Positions 35,054-45,194 of a stretch of DNA of 64,000 nt are shown in pieces. The stretch is from M0103 sp040386155 (GTDB lineage: Bacteria; Bacteroidota; Bacteroidia; Flavobacteriales_D; Crocinitomicaceae). Within the stretch, counting starts at the first letter, position 1, and each line of letters opens with the position of its first letter. Made by a program: the position numbers and the translations under genes. Location of the stretch: NCBI GenBank assembly GCA_040386155.1, contig JAZKFZ010000003.1, forward strand, positions 496,001 to 560,000. The letters run 5' to 3'. The notes under the pieces are model-generated. The model saw only the letters and a list, made by a program, of their open reading frames with translations, was not told the DNA's origin and did no database searches.

Positions 35054-37186
35054 ATGAAACAAATGAAAATTAGTTTAATGGCTTTGACGATCCTTATTTC
35101 CTCGTTCGCAAAAGCTGACGAAGGAATGTGGCTGCCTTTTCTCCTTGGTAGAAATTACAAAGACATGAAGAAAAATGGTTTGAAACTTTCGCAAGATCAA
35201 ATCTACTCTATCAATAAATCATCGTTGAAGGATGCGGTTATTTCTTTTGGTGGATTTTGCACTGGTGAAATCATTTCTCAAAAGGGATTAATTTTAACAA
35301 ATCACCACTGTGGTTACGATGCTATTGCAGGCGCTTCAACTCCTGAAAACAATTATTTAGACAATGGATTTTGGGCAAAATCATTTGACCAAGAAATTCC
35401 AGTACCAGGTTTGACGGCAACTTTCATGGTGCGAATGGAAGATGTTTCAGCTGCCATCTTAAAAGAATTAAAGCCAGAAATGACCACTGAGCAACGCAAT
35501 GCAAAGATTCGTGAAGTAGCAGCAATTTTGGAAGCTGACGCTATAAAAGGCACAAAATACGAAGCATTTGTTCGTGATTTCTTTGATGGAAATGAATTTT
35601 ATTTATTCGTAAAAGAAACCTATACCGATATTCGAATGGTAGGAACTGCTCCTCAATCTGCAGGAAAATTTGGTGGAGATACCGACAATTGGATGTGGCC
35701 TCGCCATACTGCGGATTTCTCAATGTTTAGAATTTATGCAGGTACTGACAATAAACCTGCAGCATTTGCATCTACAAATATCCCACTCACTCCTAAGCAT
35801 TCTTTACCCATCTCTCTGAAAGGAGTAAAGGCAAATGATTATGCAATGGTGATGGGCTTTCCGGGTCGCACTAATCGCTATTTAACTTCGTACGGTGTGG
35901 AACAAGCAATTTCTTTGGAGCAACCTAAAATTGTTGACATTCGTGCAAAGAAATTAGAAATCATGAAGAAATACATGGACAAAGACGTTGCTGTGCGATT
36001 GAATTACTCTTCAAAATATGCTCAAGTTGCCAACTACTGGAAATACTTTATTGGACAAACAGCTCAGTTGAAAGCAAATAAAGTAGCGGACAAGAAACGT
36101 GCTTTAGAAAATGAATTTTTAGCCTTCGCAAAGGGTAAATCAGAATACGACAATATTTTAACTGATATTCAAAAATCTTTTGAAGCAACAAATAACTTAG
36201 TCTACAATAAGGTCTACCAAAGTGAATTTGTTAAACAAGTAGACATCAACCTCCTAGCCTATTATTTTAAACTAGCGAATGATGCAGCAGAAGCTGGAAA
36301 TGACAATTTAGCGGCTCGTTACTACGGTGCTGCTATAGCACAAGCTGAAGTTTTCTTTGCTGAACGCGATTTAAGAATTGAATTAGAAACCTTAGAAGCT
36401 GTTTTTGAGATGTATGCTCAAGATGTGCCAAAAGATCAATTAGGTGAGCTTTCAAAAGAAATTATAGCTAAAGGAATTAAAGGCTTTTTCGCTGATATCA
36501 AAAACTTTTCCGTATTTACGGATAAAGCACGCTTTGATGCTTTTATTGAAAAAGGCGATTACTCCGTGCTAGAAAATGATGGTTTGTTTAAATTAATCAG
36601 TGACCTAGATAATTCATACATGAAATTGCGCAATACACCTGAATTAAACGCGCATGCTGAAAAGTTAACTAGAGGGAATCGATTGTTGGTGAAAGCCATT
36701 CGTGAAATGCAACCTGACAAAAAATTCTATCCAAATGCAAACTCAACAATGCGTTTGACGTATGGAAAAGTGTTACCATACGCTCCTAAGGACGGTGTTT
36801 TGTACCATGAAACGACGACGTTGGAAGGTGTGATGGAAAAAGAAGATCCATCGAATCCAGACTTTGTGGTTGATGCGCGTATAAAAGAATTGTACCTAAA
36901 AAAAGATTATGGTCAATACATCGACAAAAAATCAGGAAAATTGGTTGTTAACTTCCTATCAAACAACGACATTACAGGAGGAAACTCTGGTTCACCTGTG
37001 ATCAATGGAAAAGGGCATTTAATTGGAACTGCTTTTGACGGAAACTGGGAAGCAATGTCTGGCGATATTTATTTCGAACCAAACATTCAACGCACAATTT
37101 CATTGGATATTCGTTACACATTATGGTTAGTAGACAAATGCTATGGAGCAACCAATCTTATTGAAGAAATGAATTTAATTAAGTAA
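35054..37186 (+). CDS. S46 family dipeptidyl-peptidase, DPP7-like
   Basis: A 710-residue secreted serine peptidase (signal peptide to about residue 21). The triad is readable: His85 in TNHHCGY, Asp221 in PRHTADFSMF and Ser645 in GGNSGSPV. Gly663 in AFDGNWEAMSGD occupies the specificity position 18 residues after the catalytic Ser, matching DPP7 (broad, hydrophobic P1) rather than DPP11 (Arg there, acidic P1). It should release N-terminal dipeptides in the periplasm for uptake. A strong terminator follows. It is the last gene of the plus-strand run and probably has its own promoter in the 77-base gap before it. Confidence 0.95.
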   Translation: MKQMKISLMALTILISSFAKADEGMWLPFLLGRNYKDMKKNGLKLSQDQIYSINKSSLKDAVISFGGFCTGEIISQKGLILTNHHCGYDAIAGASTPENNYLDNGFWAKSFDQEIPVPGLTATFMVRMEDVSAAILKELKPEMTTEQRNAKIREVAAILEADAIKGTKYEAFVRDFFDGNEFYLFVKETYTDIRMVGTAPQSAGKFGGDTDNWMWPRHTADFSMFRIYAGTDNKPAAFASTNIPLTPKHSLPISLKGVKANDYAMVMGFPGRTNRYLTSYGVEQAISLEQPKIVDIRAKKLEIMKKYMDKDVAVRLNYSSKYAQVANYWKYFIGQTAQLKANKVADKKRALENEFLAFAKGKSEYDNILTDIQKSFEATNNLVYNKVYQSEFVKQVDINLLAYYFKLANDAAEAGNDNLAARYYGAAIAQAEVFFAERDLRIELETLEAVFEMYAQDVPKDQLGELSKEIIAKGIKGFFADIKNFSVFTDKARFDAFIEKGDYSVLENDGLFKLISDLDNSYMKLRNTPELNAHAEKLTRGNRLLVKAIREMQPDKKFYPNANSTMRLTYGKVLPYAPKDGVLYHETTTLEGVMEKEDPSNPDFVVDARIKELYLKKDYGQYIDKKSGKLVVNFLSNNDITGGNSGSPVINGKGHLIGTAFDGNWEAMSGDIYFEPNIQRTISLDIRYTLWLVDKCYGATNLIEEMNLIK

Positions 37187-37208
37187 TTTTCAAAACATAG
37201 TCAATTAC

Positions 37209-37238
37209 AAAAGGCGTCGAGAAATCGACGCCTTTTTT
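37209..37238 (+). terminator. Rho-independent terminator of the S46 peptidase gene
   Basis: A perfect 12-bp stem (37209-37220 with 37225-37236) with a GAAA tetraloop and a T-run to 37238. Confidence 0.9.
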
Positions 37239-37344
37239 GTGTCAAATCCAATTCAAAAAATAGTTCAAAACTTTATGATAAGATAACAAGGGTCTTTGCT
37301 AATTTGACTTCAATTGTACTAATTTTACAACCAAATAATACTTT

Positions 37345-38562
37345 ATGGCGGCTCCACACATTGAACTTCCGTTCTTTACAAATCTTCTAATTTTATTAGT
37401 AGCAGCTCGTATTTTAGGTGAAGTTTTTGAGCGTTTCAAACAACCCGCTATGATTGGTGAAATAATCGCCGGTATAATTTTAGGTCCAAGTTTGCTAAAC
37501 TTAATTCACCGAACAGAAGAAATTAAAGTGATTTCTGAGCTTGGCGTGTTCTTGTTAGTAATTATTGCTGGACTAGAAATTAACATTGATGACATTTTAA
37601 AGTCAATGCGTGGAAAGAATTTAATAATTTCATTCTTGGCCTTTTTCATACCGATATCTAGCGGAATTGGTGTTGGGTATTTTTTCAATTTGGACATAAT
37701 GGCAACTGTTTTTGTTGGTCTATGTATAGCCATTACAGCTTTACCCGTCAGTATTCGAATCTTGATGGATCTAGGGAAAATTAATACAGAAGTTGGAAAG
37801 CGCATAATATCCATCGCAATTTTTGACGATGTACTTGCTTTAACTATTCTAGGTGTTCTCCTAAATTTAAAAGATACAGAAATTACAGCTAGTGAAGTTG
37901 TTTATGTAGCTTCAATGTCCCTTTTAAAGTTAGGGTTATTCATAGGAATTTTAACAATTACGTACATAGGAATTAAAAAGGCTGCAAAAAAAGGAAATAT
38001 TTTAGAGGAAGCGTTAAATAAACTTCTGAGATTTCTAAAAGGGAGAGAACCGCTTTTTGCTGTTTTTTTCGCGTTTATTTTATTGTTCTCCATGGTCACA
38101 GAAATGCTCGGGCTTCACTTCATTATTGGTGCGTTTTTCGCTTCGTTAGCAATTAGTAGTTCTGTTATTGGAAAGGAAAATTTTAATATCATTGAGAAAA
38201 CAACCAATAACATTTCAATGGGCTTCCTTACACCTATTTTTTTTGCTGGTATTGGCTTAGAATTCAATATTCTTTCACTTAACAATTTTGGTTTATTGAT
38301 AGCTGTAGTAGCTGTTTCTTATTTCACTAAGATCTTTGGCGGATTTATCGGCGGAAAATTAGCAGGACTTTCAACACGTGTTTCATTTACACTAGGCGTC
38401 GGTTTGAATGCCAGAGGAATTATGGAACTTGTGATTGCTAATATTGCTTACAAAGCAGGACTTATCAATACTGAAATCTTTTCAATTCTCGTTTTAATGG
38501 GAATATTAACAACATTAACTACTCCACTTCTTTTAAAAAGAGCTTTCAAATTAATTGAATAA
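37345..38562 (+). CDS. CPA2-type cation/proton antiporter
   Basis: A 405-residue inner-membrane protein with about 12 transmembrane helices and no C-terminal TrkA-N or USP domain. Family motifs are the helix RILGEVFERFKQPAMIGEIIAGIILGPSL region at 18-50, the unwound-helix signature LVIIAGLEINIDDI, and the proton/cation-binding FDDVLALTILG near residue 158 with the paired Asp typical of electrogenic members. It probably exchanges Na+ or K+ for protons for pH or salt control; the ion is not known. A near-match -7 box (TAATTTTA) lies about 20 bases before the ATG. Confidence 0.93.
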   Translation: MAAPHIELPFFTNLLILLVAARILGEVFERFKQPAMIGEIIAGIILGPSLLNLIHRTEEIKVISELGVFLLVIIAGLEINIDDILKSMRGKNLIISFLAFFIPISSGIGVGYFFNLDIMATVFVGLCIAITALPVSIRILMDLGKINTEVGKRIISIAIFDDVLALTILGVLLNLKDTEITASEVVYVASMSLLKLGLFIGILTITYIGIKKAAKKGNILEEALNKLLRFLKGREPLFAVFFAFILLFSMVTEMLGLHFIIGAFFASLAISSSVIGKENFNIIEKTTNNISMGFLTPIFFAGIGLEFNILSLNNFGLLIAVVAVSYFTKIFGGFIGGKLAGLSTRVSFTLGVGLNARGIMELVIANIAYKAGLINTEIFSILVLMGILTTLTTPLLLKRAFKLIE

Positions 38563-38572
38563 CTGTCGTTTT

Positions 38573-39811
38573 CTATTTAGTGGCGATAATGTGCTTTCTT
38601 TCTTGCACTAGAAGCAATGTTAACGAAACCAAAACAATAGCAAATAACGCGATTGCTGCCATCACTACCCATGACTCCTGCCTAAGAAAATAAAGTAAGG
38701 TTCCAAACACCATAAACCGAACAATTTCCAAGGAAAAACGAGTCGACTTGTTCTCTAAAAAGACACTAAAAACATACAAGGAAAGCATTATAAAAGTCGC
38801 AAGTGCCAAGGCAAATAGAATTTTTTCTACGTTACCAGAATTCAACATTAATGGTGTTCCAAATTGGAAATAAGAAGTTAATCCTAATACCAGTAGAAAC
38901 TGAAAAAAAACGTAAAAATTAGTGAACTTAGATACTTTAATATCAAAAACACCAATTGAATTCCAATCGATAGCTGGCGCCTTCTGAATTCCACCCAAAT
39001 AATTCGGAAACCACCCTGGAAATTTAAAGAAAGTTGAAATTTTATCCTTTAAACTTTTTGATTTATGAGCAATGGCAGAAATTTCCTTCCAGTAATGCCA
39101 ATTAGCATAAAACGGATTAAAGGTTTTTAATTGTGTCGTTATACCATAAACAACTTGTTCATTTTCCGGTTCAAATGTTCCAAATAGTCTGTCCCAAAAA
39201 ATAAACGTCCCACCATAGTTTTTATCGATGTATTGCGGATTTCTTCCATGATGAACTCGATGATGTGAAGGCGTTGCGAAAATATATTCCAAGGGTTTAG
39301 GAAGTCGATTTACCAATTTCGTATGCACCCAAAATCCATAGATGTAATGAATTCCGTACACAATCATAAACATTTCAAGGCTAAAGAAAAATGCTAACCA
39401 AGTGGTAAATACGGCATTAAAAGCTGCTTCTAACCAACTTTGACGTAAAGCAACTGATAAATTATATTCTTCGCTGGAATGATGAACTACATGCGCAGCC
39501 CACATTAGATTAACAACGTGCGACCAACGATGGAACCAATAATATATAAAATCAATAATTACATACAGTAAAATGCTGTTAACGACGTTGAATTCCATTT
39601 CAAAAACATGATAATTAATGAAAATGAAATTAAAAATCCAGAGTATTAAAATAGTGTAAAACATCCCCAGCACCTGACTTCCTATTCCACAAGATAAATT
39701 AGCGATAGAGTCATTAAATCGGTACAATTCTCTATTTGTAAAGAAGCCGACAACTAACTCAATAATAATTAAAAAGAAGAAAGCAGGACTTACTAATGAA
39801 ACGATATCCAT
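38573..39811 (-). CDS. Sterol desaturase/fatty acid hydroxylase family membrane enzyme
   Basis: A 412-residue membrane protein. The ATG at 39811 is preferred over the upstream TTG at 39835. The tripartite histidine cluster that binds the di-iron centre is intact: HRWSH and HVVHHSS (about 102-125), then HHRVHH near 195. Unlike minimal family members it has an extra C-terminal set of helices (about 300-405). It is similar to the alkylglycerol monooxygenase-like group common in Bacteroidota; the substrate (sterol, hopanoid, carotenoid or ether lipid) cannot be set. It lies 10 bases from the convergent antiporter gene. Confidence 0.9.
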   Translation of the reverse strand: MDIVSLVSPAFFFLIIIELVVGFFTNRELYRFNDSIANLSCGIGSQVLGMFYTILILWIFNFIFINYHVFEMEFNVVNSILLYVIIDFIYYWFHRWSHVVNLMWAAHVVHHSSEEYNLSVALRQSWLEAAFNAVFTTWLAFFFSLEMFMIVYGIHYIYGFWVHTKLVNRLPKPLEYIFATPSHHRVHHGRNPQYIDKNYGGTFIFWDRLFGTFEPENEQVVYGITTQLKTFNPFYANWHYWKEISAIAHKSKSLKDKISTFFKFPGWFPNYLGGIQKAPAIDWNSIGVFDIKVSKFTNFYVFFQFLLVLGLTSYFQFGTPLMLNSGNVEKILFALALATFIMLSLYVFSVFLENKSTRFSLEIVRFMVFGTLLYFLRQESWVVMAAIALFAIVLVSLTLLLVQERKHIIATK

Positions 39812-39832
39812 GTAAATTAGATTAGTGATTTT

Positions 39833-39840
39833 CAAAAATA
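39833..39840 (-). promoter_or_regulatory. -7 promoter box of the sterol-desaturase-family gene
   Basis: The minus strand reads TATTTTTG, an exact TAnnTTTG box, 21 bases before the ATG at 39811 and immediately after the clpC terminator. Confidence 0.45.
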
Positions 39841-39870
39841 AAAAAAGGGATAGAAACTCTACCCCTTTTT
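39841..39870 (-). terminator. Terminator of clpC
   Basis: Arms 39842-39854 and 39858-39870 pair with one A-C mismatch around a 3-base loop. The A-rich left arm supplies the minus-strand U-tract. It lies 18 bases past the clpC stop. Confidence 0.75.
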
Positions 39871-39887
39871 AAAATAATATTAGCAAA

Positions 39888-42398
39888 TTATTCTTTTGCC
39901 TTCGCCTTTGTTTTTCCTTTATCAATGGAAACAAATAACTCTTCTGTTTCTTTACTCAAGTCGATGATGATTTTGTCGCCTTCTTGAAGTGTCGATTTTA
40001 TGATTTCTTCGGCCAATGGATCCTCGATGAATTTTTGAATCGCTCTTTTCAATGGTCGAGCACCAAACTTCTCGTCATACCCTTTTTCAACGATGAAATC
40101 TTTTGCTTTTTCACTGATTTCGATCTGATAGCCAAGACTATTGATTCTGCCATATAATTTCTCCAACTCTAAATCAATAATTTTATGAATTGCTTCACGA
40201 TCAAGCGATTTAAACATGATCATATCGTCCATACGATTCAAAAATTCAGGAGAAAAAGCTTTTCTAAGCGCATTTTGAACAACAATCTTAGCATTTTCAT
40301 CACGCGACTCTTCTTTTGCCTTCGTTCCAAATCCTACTCCCCCACCAAAATCTGCCAATTGACGAGCTCCGATGTTGGAAGTCATGATTAGAATAGTGTT
40401 TTTGAAATCGATTTTTCTACCCAATCCATCTGTCATGTGACCTTCATCTAACACTTGTAAAAGTAAATTGAATACATCTGGATGCGCTTTTTCAATTTCA
40501 TCTAGCAATACTATTGAATACGGCTTTCTTCTCACTTTTTCTGTCAACTGTCCACCTTCTTCGTACCCAACATATCCTGGAGGCGCTCCAACCAATCTCG
40601 AAATCGAGAATTTTTCCATGTATTCTGACATATCAATACGAATCAATGAATCGTCAGAATCAAACAGATATTTAGCAAGCACCTTCGCTAACTGCGTTTT
40701 ACCTACTCCAGTTGGCCCTAGAAAAAAGAAAGAACCTATTGGTTTGTTTGGATCTTTCAATCCAGCTCTATTTCGCTGTATAGCTTTCACCACTTTCGCA
40801 ACCGCTTCCTCCTGCCCGATTACTTTGCCCTGAAGCTCCATTGCCATGGTTGCCAATTTGCCCATTTCCGATTGAGAAATACGCGTTACAGGCACACCTG
40901 ACATCATGGAAACCACTTCTGCAACATTTTCTTCAGTAACAACAACTTTATTTGAATTAGAATCTTCTTCCCATTTCTGTTTAGCAACTTCTAATTTTTC
41001 TTTCAAATCTTGTTCTGACTTCAAAAGAGCTGCAGCATCTTCAAATTTTTGAATAGCAACAAATTTCTTTTTCTCAGCTACAATCTTCTCTATTTCCGCT
41101 TCAAACTCAATAATCTCCTTCGGAACATTAATGTTTGTAATATGAACACGAGATCCAACTTCATCTAGAGCATCAATTGCTTTGTCCGGTAAGTGACGAT
41201 CAGTAATGTAACGTTCTGTTAACTTCACGCAAGCAGCTATCGCTTCATCTGTATAAGTTACGGAGTGATGATCTTCGTAGCGCTCTTTAATATTATTTAG
41301 AATTTGAATCGTTTCCTCCACTGTTGTAGGTTCAATAATAACCTTTTGGAAACGACGCTCTAATGCACCATCTTTCTCTATATACTGACGATATTCATCA
41401 AGTGTTGTTGCTCCAATTACCTGCATTTCACCTCTTGCTAATGCTGGCTTAAACATGTTGGAAGCATCCAAGGAACCGCTTGCTCCTCCAGCACCAATAA
41501 TTGTGTGAATCTCATCAATAAACAAGATGACATCAGGATTCTTTTCGATTTCCTGCATTACAGCTTTCATTCGCTCTTCGAACTGTCCACGGTATTTTGT
41601 ACCTGCAACCAACGAAGCTAAATCAAGTGAAATTACTCGTTTGTCAAATAGTACACGAGAAACTTTTCTTTGCACAATTCGAAGTGCTAAACCTTCAGCA
41701 ATGGCGCTTTTACCAACACCGGGCTCACCAATCAAAATTGGGTTATTCTTTTTACGACGCGATAAGATTTGACTTACACGCTCAATTTCTTTCTCACGAC
41801 CAACAATTGGATCTAGTTTTCCTACTTCAGCCATTTTGGTTAAATCGCGACCAAAATTATCAAGTACAGGAGTTTTTGATTTAGAATCAGTTGGCTTGTT
41901 TCTTTGCGGTGAGAATTGTTCCGTTTCGTCGTCTTGACTTCCTGGAAATTCTGCTCTCGGACTTGTGTTTTCTTCTATCATTGCTTCTAATTCATCTTTT
42001 ACATTTTCATAAATAACACCGTAACGATTCAAGGTTTTTGTTGCGAAAGTTGATTCATTCTTCAACATTGCTAATAAAATATGTTCGGTGCCTACAACTG
42101 GGCTTTTAAATAGTTTTGCTTCCAGATAAGCAGTTTTCAATACCTTTTCCGCTTGTTTTACCATTGGAAGGTTTTGGGAGTGATTAATATCCTTGGTCAG
42201 CGTAGCTTCTATTTCTGTACGAACTTGTCTCAAATCCAACTTGAATTCAAGTAAAATCTTGATAGCAGTACCATCCGCTTCACGAATTAAACCTAACAAA
42301 AGGTGCTCAACACCGATGTAGCCACTCTCCAAGCGCAAGGCTTCTTCTCGAGAAAACTCAAGAACATCTTTTACGCGTGGTGAAAATTTTGCTTCCAT
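39888..42398 (-). CDS. clpC: ATP-dependent Clp protease ATPase subunit ClpC
   Basis: An 836-residue Hsp100 unfoldase that feeds proteins to ClpP. The layout is complete: two N-terminal Clp repeats (about 1-150), the first AAA+ module with Walker A GEPGVGKS at 224-231, a UVR-type coiled motif near 425-470 (KKFVAIQKFEDAAALLK), the second AAA+ module with GPTGVGKTQ near 560, and the C-terminal small domain ending in a Lys-rich tail. The linker around residues 150-175 is acidic and Gln-rich. No mcsA/mcsB or ctsR neighbours, so regulation is not of the Bacillus type. It is divergent from gyrA. Confidence 0.96.
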   Translation of the reverse strand: MEAKFSPRVKDVLEFSREEALRLESGYIGVEHLLLGLIREADGTAIKILLEFKLDLRQVRTEIEATLTKDINHSQNLPMVKQAEKVLKTAYLEAKLFKSPVVGTEHILLAMLKNESTFATKTLNRYGVIYENVKDELEAMIEENTSPRAEFPGSQDDETEQFSPQRNKPTDSKSKTPVLDNFGRDLTKMAEVGKLDPIVGREKEIERVSQILSRRKKNNPILIGEPGVGKSAIAEGLALRIVQRKVSRVLFDKRVISLDLASLVAGTKYRGQFEERMKAVMQEIEKNPDVILFIDEIHTIIGAGGASGSLDASNMFKPALARGEMQVIGATTLDEYRQYIEKDGALERRFQKVIIEPTTVEETIQILNNIKERYEDHHSVTYTDEAIAACVKLTERYITDRHLPDKAIDALDEVGSRVHITNINVPKEIIEFEAEIEKIVAEKKKFVAIQKFEDAAALLKSEQDLKEKLEVAKQKWEEDSNSNKVVVTEENVAEVVSMMSGVPVTRISQSEMGKLATMAMELQGKVIGQEEAVAKVVKAIQRNRAGLKDPNKPIGSFFFLGPTGVGKTQLAKVLAKYLFDSDDSLIRIDMSEYMEKFSISRLVGAPPGYVGYEEGGQLTEKVRRKPYSIVLLDEIEKAHPDVFNLLLQVLDEGHMTDGLGRKIDFKNTILIMTSNIGARQLADFGGGVGFGTKAKEESRDENAKIVVQNALRKAFSPEFLNRMDDMIMFKSLDREAIHKIIDLELEKLYGRINSLGYQIEISEKAKDFIVEKGYDEKFGARPLKRAIQKFIEDPLAEEIIKSTLQEGDKIIIDLSKETEELFVSIDKGKTKAKAKE

Positions 42399-42443
42399 TA
42401 TAATTGTTTTACAAGGTTAAAAATGCACATAATTGGCCTTTTA

Positions 42444-42451
42444 CAAATTTA
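42444..42451 (-). promoter_or_regulatory. -7 promoter box of clpC
   Basis: The minus strand reads TAAATTTG, an exact TAnnTTTG box 45 bases before the clpC ATG. Confidence 0.5.
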
Positions 42452-42611
42452 AAATCTATATTTTGTTAATAAGTAACGTAATAAAGCAATTTTCCACAGG
42501 TTTTTGTTAGTAAAATCTATGTTGCGAAGCACTTTCATGGCTTTCTTATTACTAAATTCGCTTCTTGCTTCATGCACTCAAATAATGTGCAAAATTTAAT
42601 AAATAGACAAA

Positions 42612-45161
42612 ATGGCAGACGGAGAAAGAATAATCCAGATTAATATTGAAGATGAAATGAAATCGGCGTACATCGACTATTCGATGTCGGTGATTGTATC
42701 AAGAGCACTTCCTGATATACGGGATGGTTTCAAACCTGTACACAGACGTGTTTTATACGGAATGCAAGACTTAGGTGTCTTTTCTAATAAAGCTCATAAA
42801 AAATCGGCAAGAATCGTTGGTGAAGTACTTGGTAAATATCACCCACATGGTGATAGTTCAGTTTATGACACGATGGTGCGAATGGCACAGCCATGGTCGT
42901 TGAGATATCCTTTAGTAGATGGACAAGGTAACTTTGGATCTGTCGATGGTGATAGTCCTGCAGCAATGCGTTACACAGAAGCTAGATTGAAAAAGATTGC
43001 TGAAGAAATGTTGGATGACTTGGACAAAGAAACGGTTGACTTTACGCCAAACTTTGACGATAGTTTAACGGAACCGAGTGTGATGCCAACGAAAATCCCA
43101 AATCTTTTGGTGAATGGCGCTTCTGGTATTGCGGTTGGTATGGCGACAAATATGGCTCCTCACAACTTAACAGAAGTGTGTGACGGTATTATTGCTTATA
43201 TCGATGACAAAGAAATTGATATTGAGGAATTGATCAAGTTTGTAAAAGCACCTGATTTCCCAACTGGTGGTATCATCTACGGATACGAAGGTGTTCGTGA
43301 CGCGCTTATTACTGGTCGAGGTCGAGTTGTAATGCGCGCGAAAGCTGAAATTGAAGAACACAACGGACGCGAACAAATCATTGTTTCTGAGATTCCTTAC
43401 CAAGTCAATAAATCAGAGTTAATCAAAAAAACAGCTGATTTAGTGAACGACAAAAAAATTGAAGGAATTTCCGACATTCGTGATGAATCCGATAGAAATG
43501 GAATGCGTATCGTTTATGAAATTAAACGAGATGCAATCGCAAATGTTGTATTAAACAAGTTATACAAGTTTACATCTCTACAAACTTCATTTTCAGTCAA
43601 TAACATCTGCCTAGTTGACGGTCGTCCTAGAATGGTGAACTTGAAAGATATGATTTCTAAGTTCGTTGAATTTAGACATGAAGTGGTGATCCGTAGAACG
43701 CAATATGAGTTAAGAAAAGCAGAAGAAAGAGCACATATTTTAGAAGGATTAATTATTGCTTCAGATAATATCGATGAAGTGATCGAAATTATTAAGAAAT
43801 CGAAAAGTCCTGACGAAGCAAGAGAAACTTTAGCAACTCGATTTAGTTTATCTGAAATTCAAACTCGAGCCATTGTTGACATGCGTTTGCGTCAATTAAC
43901 TGGACTTGAACAAGATAAACTACGTGGTGAGTACGACGAATTAATGACTTTAATTGCTGATTTACGTGATATTTTAGCAAATGAAGAAAGAAGAATGCAA
44001 ATCATCAAAGATGAAATGATTGAAGTTCGTGCAAAATACGGAGATGAGCGTCGTTCTGTAATTGAATATTCTGCAAGCGAAATGCGAATGGAAGATTTAA
44101 TTGCTGATGAAGAAGTTGTAATTACAATTTCTCATGCTGGATATATAAAACGTACAAGTCTTAACGAATACAAAGTCCAAAATCGCGGTGGAATGGGCTC
44201 GAAAGGATCTTCTACGCGAGATAAAGACTTCTTAGAGCATTTATTTGTGGCAACAAATCACAATTATTTGTTGATTTTCACAGAGAAAGGTCGTTGTTTC
44301 TGGATGCGTGTGTATGAAATTCCAGAAGGAAATAAAACATCAAAAGGTAGAGCAATTCAAAACTTGATCAATATTCCGCAAGACGATAAAGTAAAAGCGT
44401 ATGTGAAAGTGCAGGATTTAACTGACAAAGAATACACTGAGAATAACTTTATCATCATGTGTACTAAAGATGGTATCATTAAGAAAACATCGTTAGATGC
44501 ATATTCACGTCCACGCGCCAATGGTATCAACGCAATTACAATTCGTGAAAATGATGAATTGCTTGAAGCACGATTGACAGACGGAACGAACGAAATGTTA
44601 TTAGCGACGAAAGCTGGTAAAGCCATTCGATTTAACGAAACGAAAGTTCGACCAATGGGTAGAAATGCATCAGGAGTTAAAGCGGTTACATTAGCAGGTG
44701 AAAGTGATGCAGTTGTTGGAATGATCACAGTGAAAGATCCAACAGAAACCATTTTAGTTGTTTCAGAAAAAGGTTACGGAAAAAGATCATTCTTGAATGA
44801 TCCAGAAGATGGAGAACCAGTTTACCGTGTGACAAATCGTGGTGGAAAAGGAGTTAAAACAATTTCAATCACTGAAAAAACAGGTCCTTTATTAAGTATG
44901 CTTGTAGTTTCAGACGAAGATGACTTAATGATTATCACAAAAGCAGGTGTTACAATTCGTATGCACATGGATACCATTCGTACTATGGGACGAGCTGCGC
45001 AAGGGGTTCGTTTAATTAATTTGAAAGGAAGTTCAGAAATTGCTGCTATTGCAAGAGTTCCAAGAAGCGAGGAAGAAGATGAGGAATTTGACGAAGAAGG
45101 CAATCCAATCGAAAGAACAGAAGAGAATGGCACGGAAATTGAAAATCCGGATGTGGAATAA
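42612..45161 (+). CDS. gyrA: DNA gyrase subunit A
   Basis: An 849-residue type IIA topoisomerase subunit that introduces negative supercoils together with GyrB. The winged-helix/tower core (1-500) has the catalytic Tyr121 in AMRYTEARL. The quinolone-resistance region reads HPHGDSSVYDT, with Ser82 and Asp86 in the positions of E. coli Ser83 and Asp87, the sensitive-type residues. The C-terminal pinwheel has six blades from about 510 on, and the GyrA-box position reads QNRGGMG instead of the classic QRRGGKG, as in other Bacteroidota gyrases. The acidic tail is Glu-rich. Its stop is followed after 33 bases by the TPR gene. Confidence 0.95.
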   Translation: MADGERIIQINIEDEMKSAYIDYSMSVIVSRALPDIRDGFKPVHRRVLYGMQDLGVFSNKAHKKSARIVGEVLGKYHPHGDSSVYDTMVRMAQPWSLRYPLVDGQGNFGSVDGDSPAAMRYTEARLKKIAEEMLDDLDKETVDFTPNFDDSLTEPSVMPTKIPNLLVNGASGIAVGMATNMAPHNLTEVCDGIIAYIDDKEIDIEELIKFVKAPDFPTGGIIYGYEGVRDALITGRGRVVMRAKAEIEEHNGREQIIVSEIPYQVNKSELIKKTADLVNDKKIEGISDIRDESDRNGMRIVYEIKRDAIANVVLNKLYKFTSLQTSFSVNNICLVDGRPRMVNLKDMISKFVEFRHEVVIRRTQYELRKAEERAHILEGLIIASDNIDEVIEIIKKSKSPDEARETLATRFSLSEIQTRAIVDMRLRQLTGLEQDKLRGEYDELMTLIADLRDILANEERRMQIIKDEMIEVRAKYGDERRSVIEYSASEMRMEDLIADEEVVITISHAGYIKRTSLNEYKVQNRGGMGSKGSSTRDKDFLEHLFVATNHNYLLIFTEKGRCFWMRVYEIPEGNKTSKGRAIQNLINIPQDDKVKAYVKVQDLTDKEYTENNFIIMCTKDGIIKKTSLDAYSRPRANGINAITIRENDELLEARLTDGTNEMLLATKAGKAIRFNETKVRPMGRNASGVKAVTLAGESDAVVGMITVKDPTETILVVSEKGYGKRSFLNDPEDGEPVYRVTNRGGKGVKTISITEKTGPLLSMLVVSDEDDLMIITKAGVTIRMHMDTIRTMGRAAQGVRLINLKGSSEIAAIARVPRSEEEDEEFDEEGNPIERTEENGTEIENPDVE

Positions 45162-45194
45162 TTAAAAAAGTTCATCTTTAAAAGAAAATAAAAA

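Noticed and set aside
42452..42611. TATATTTTG and TAAATTCG as gyrA promoter boxes
   Set aside because: Neither matches TAnnTTTG exactly (wrong spacing or one mismatch), so no gyrA promoter is claimed.
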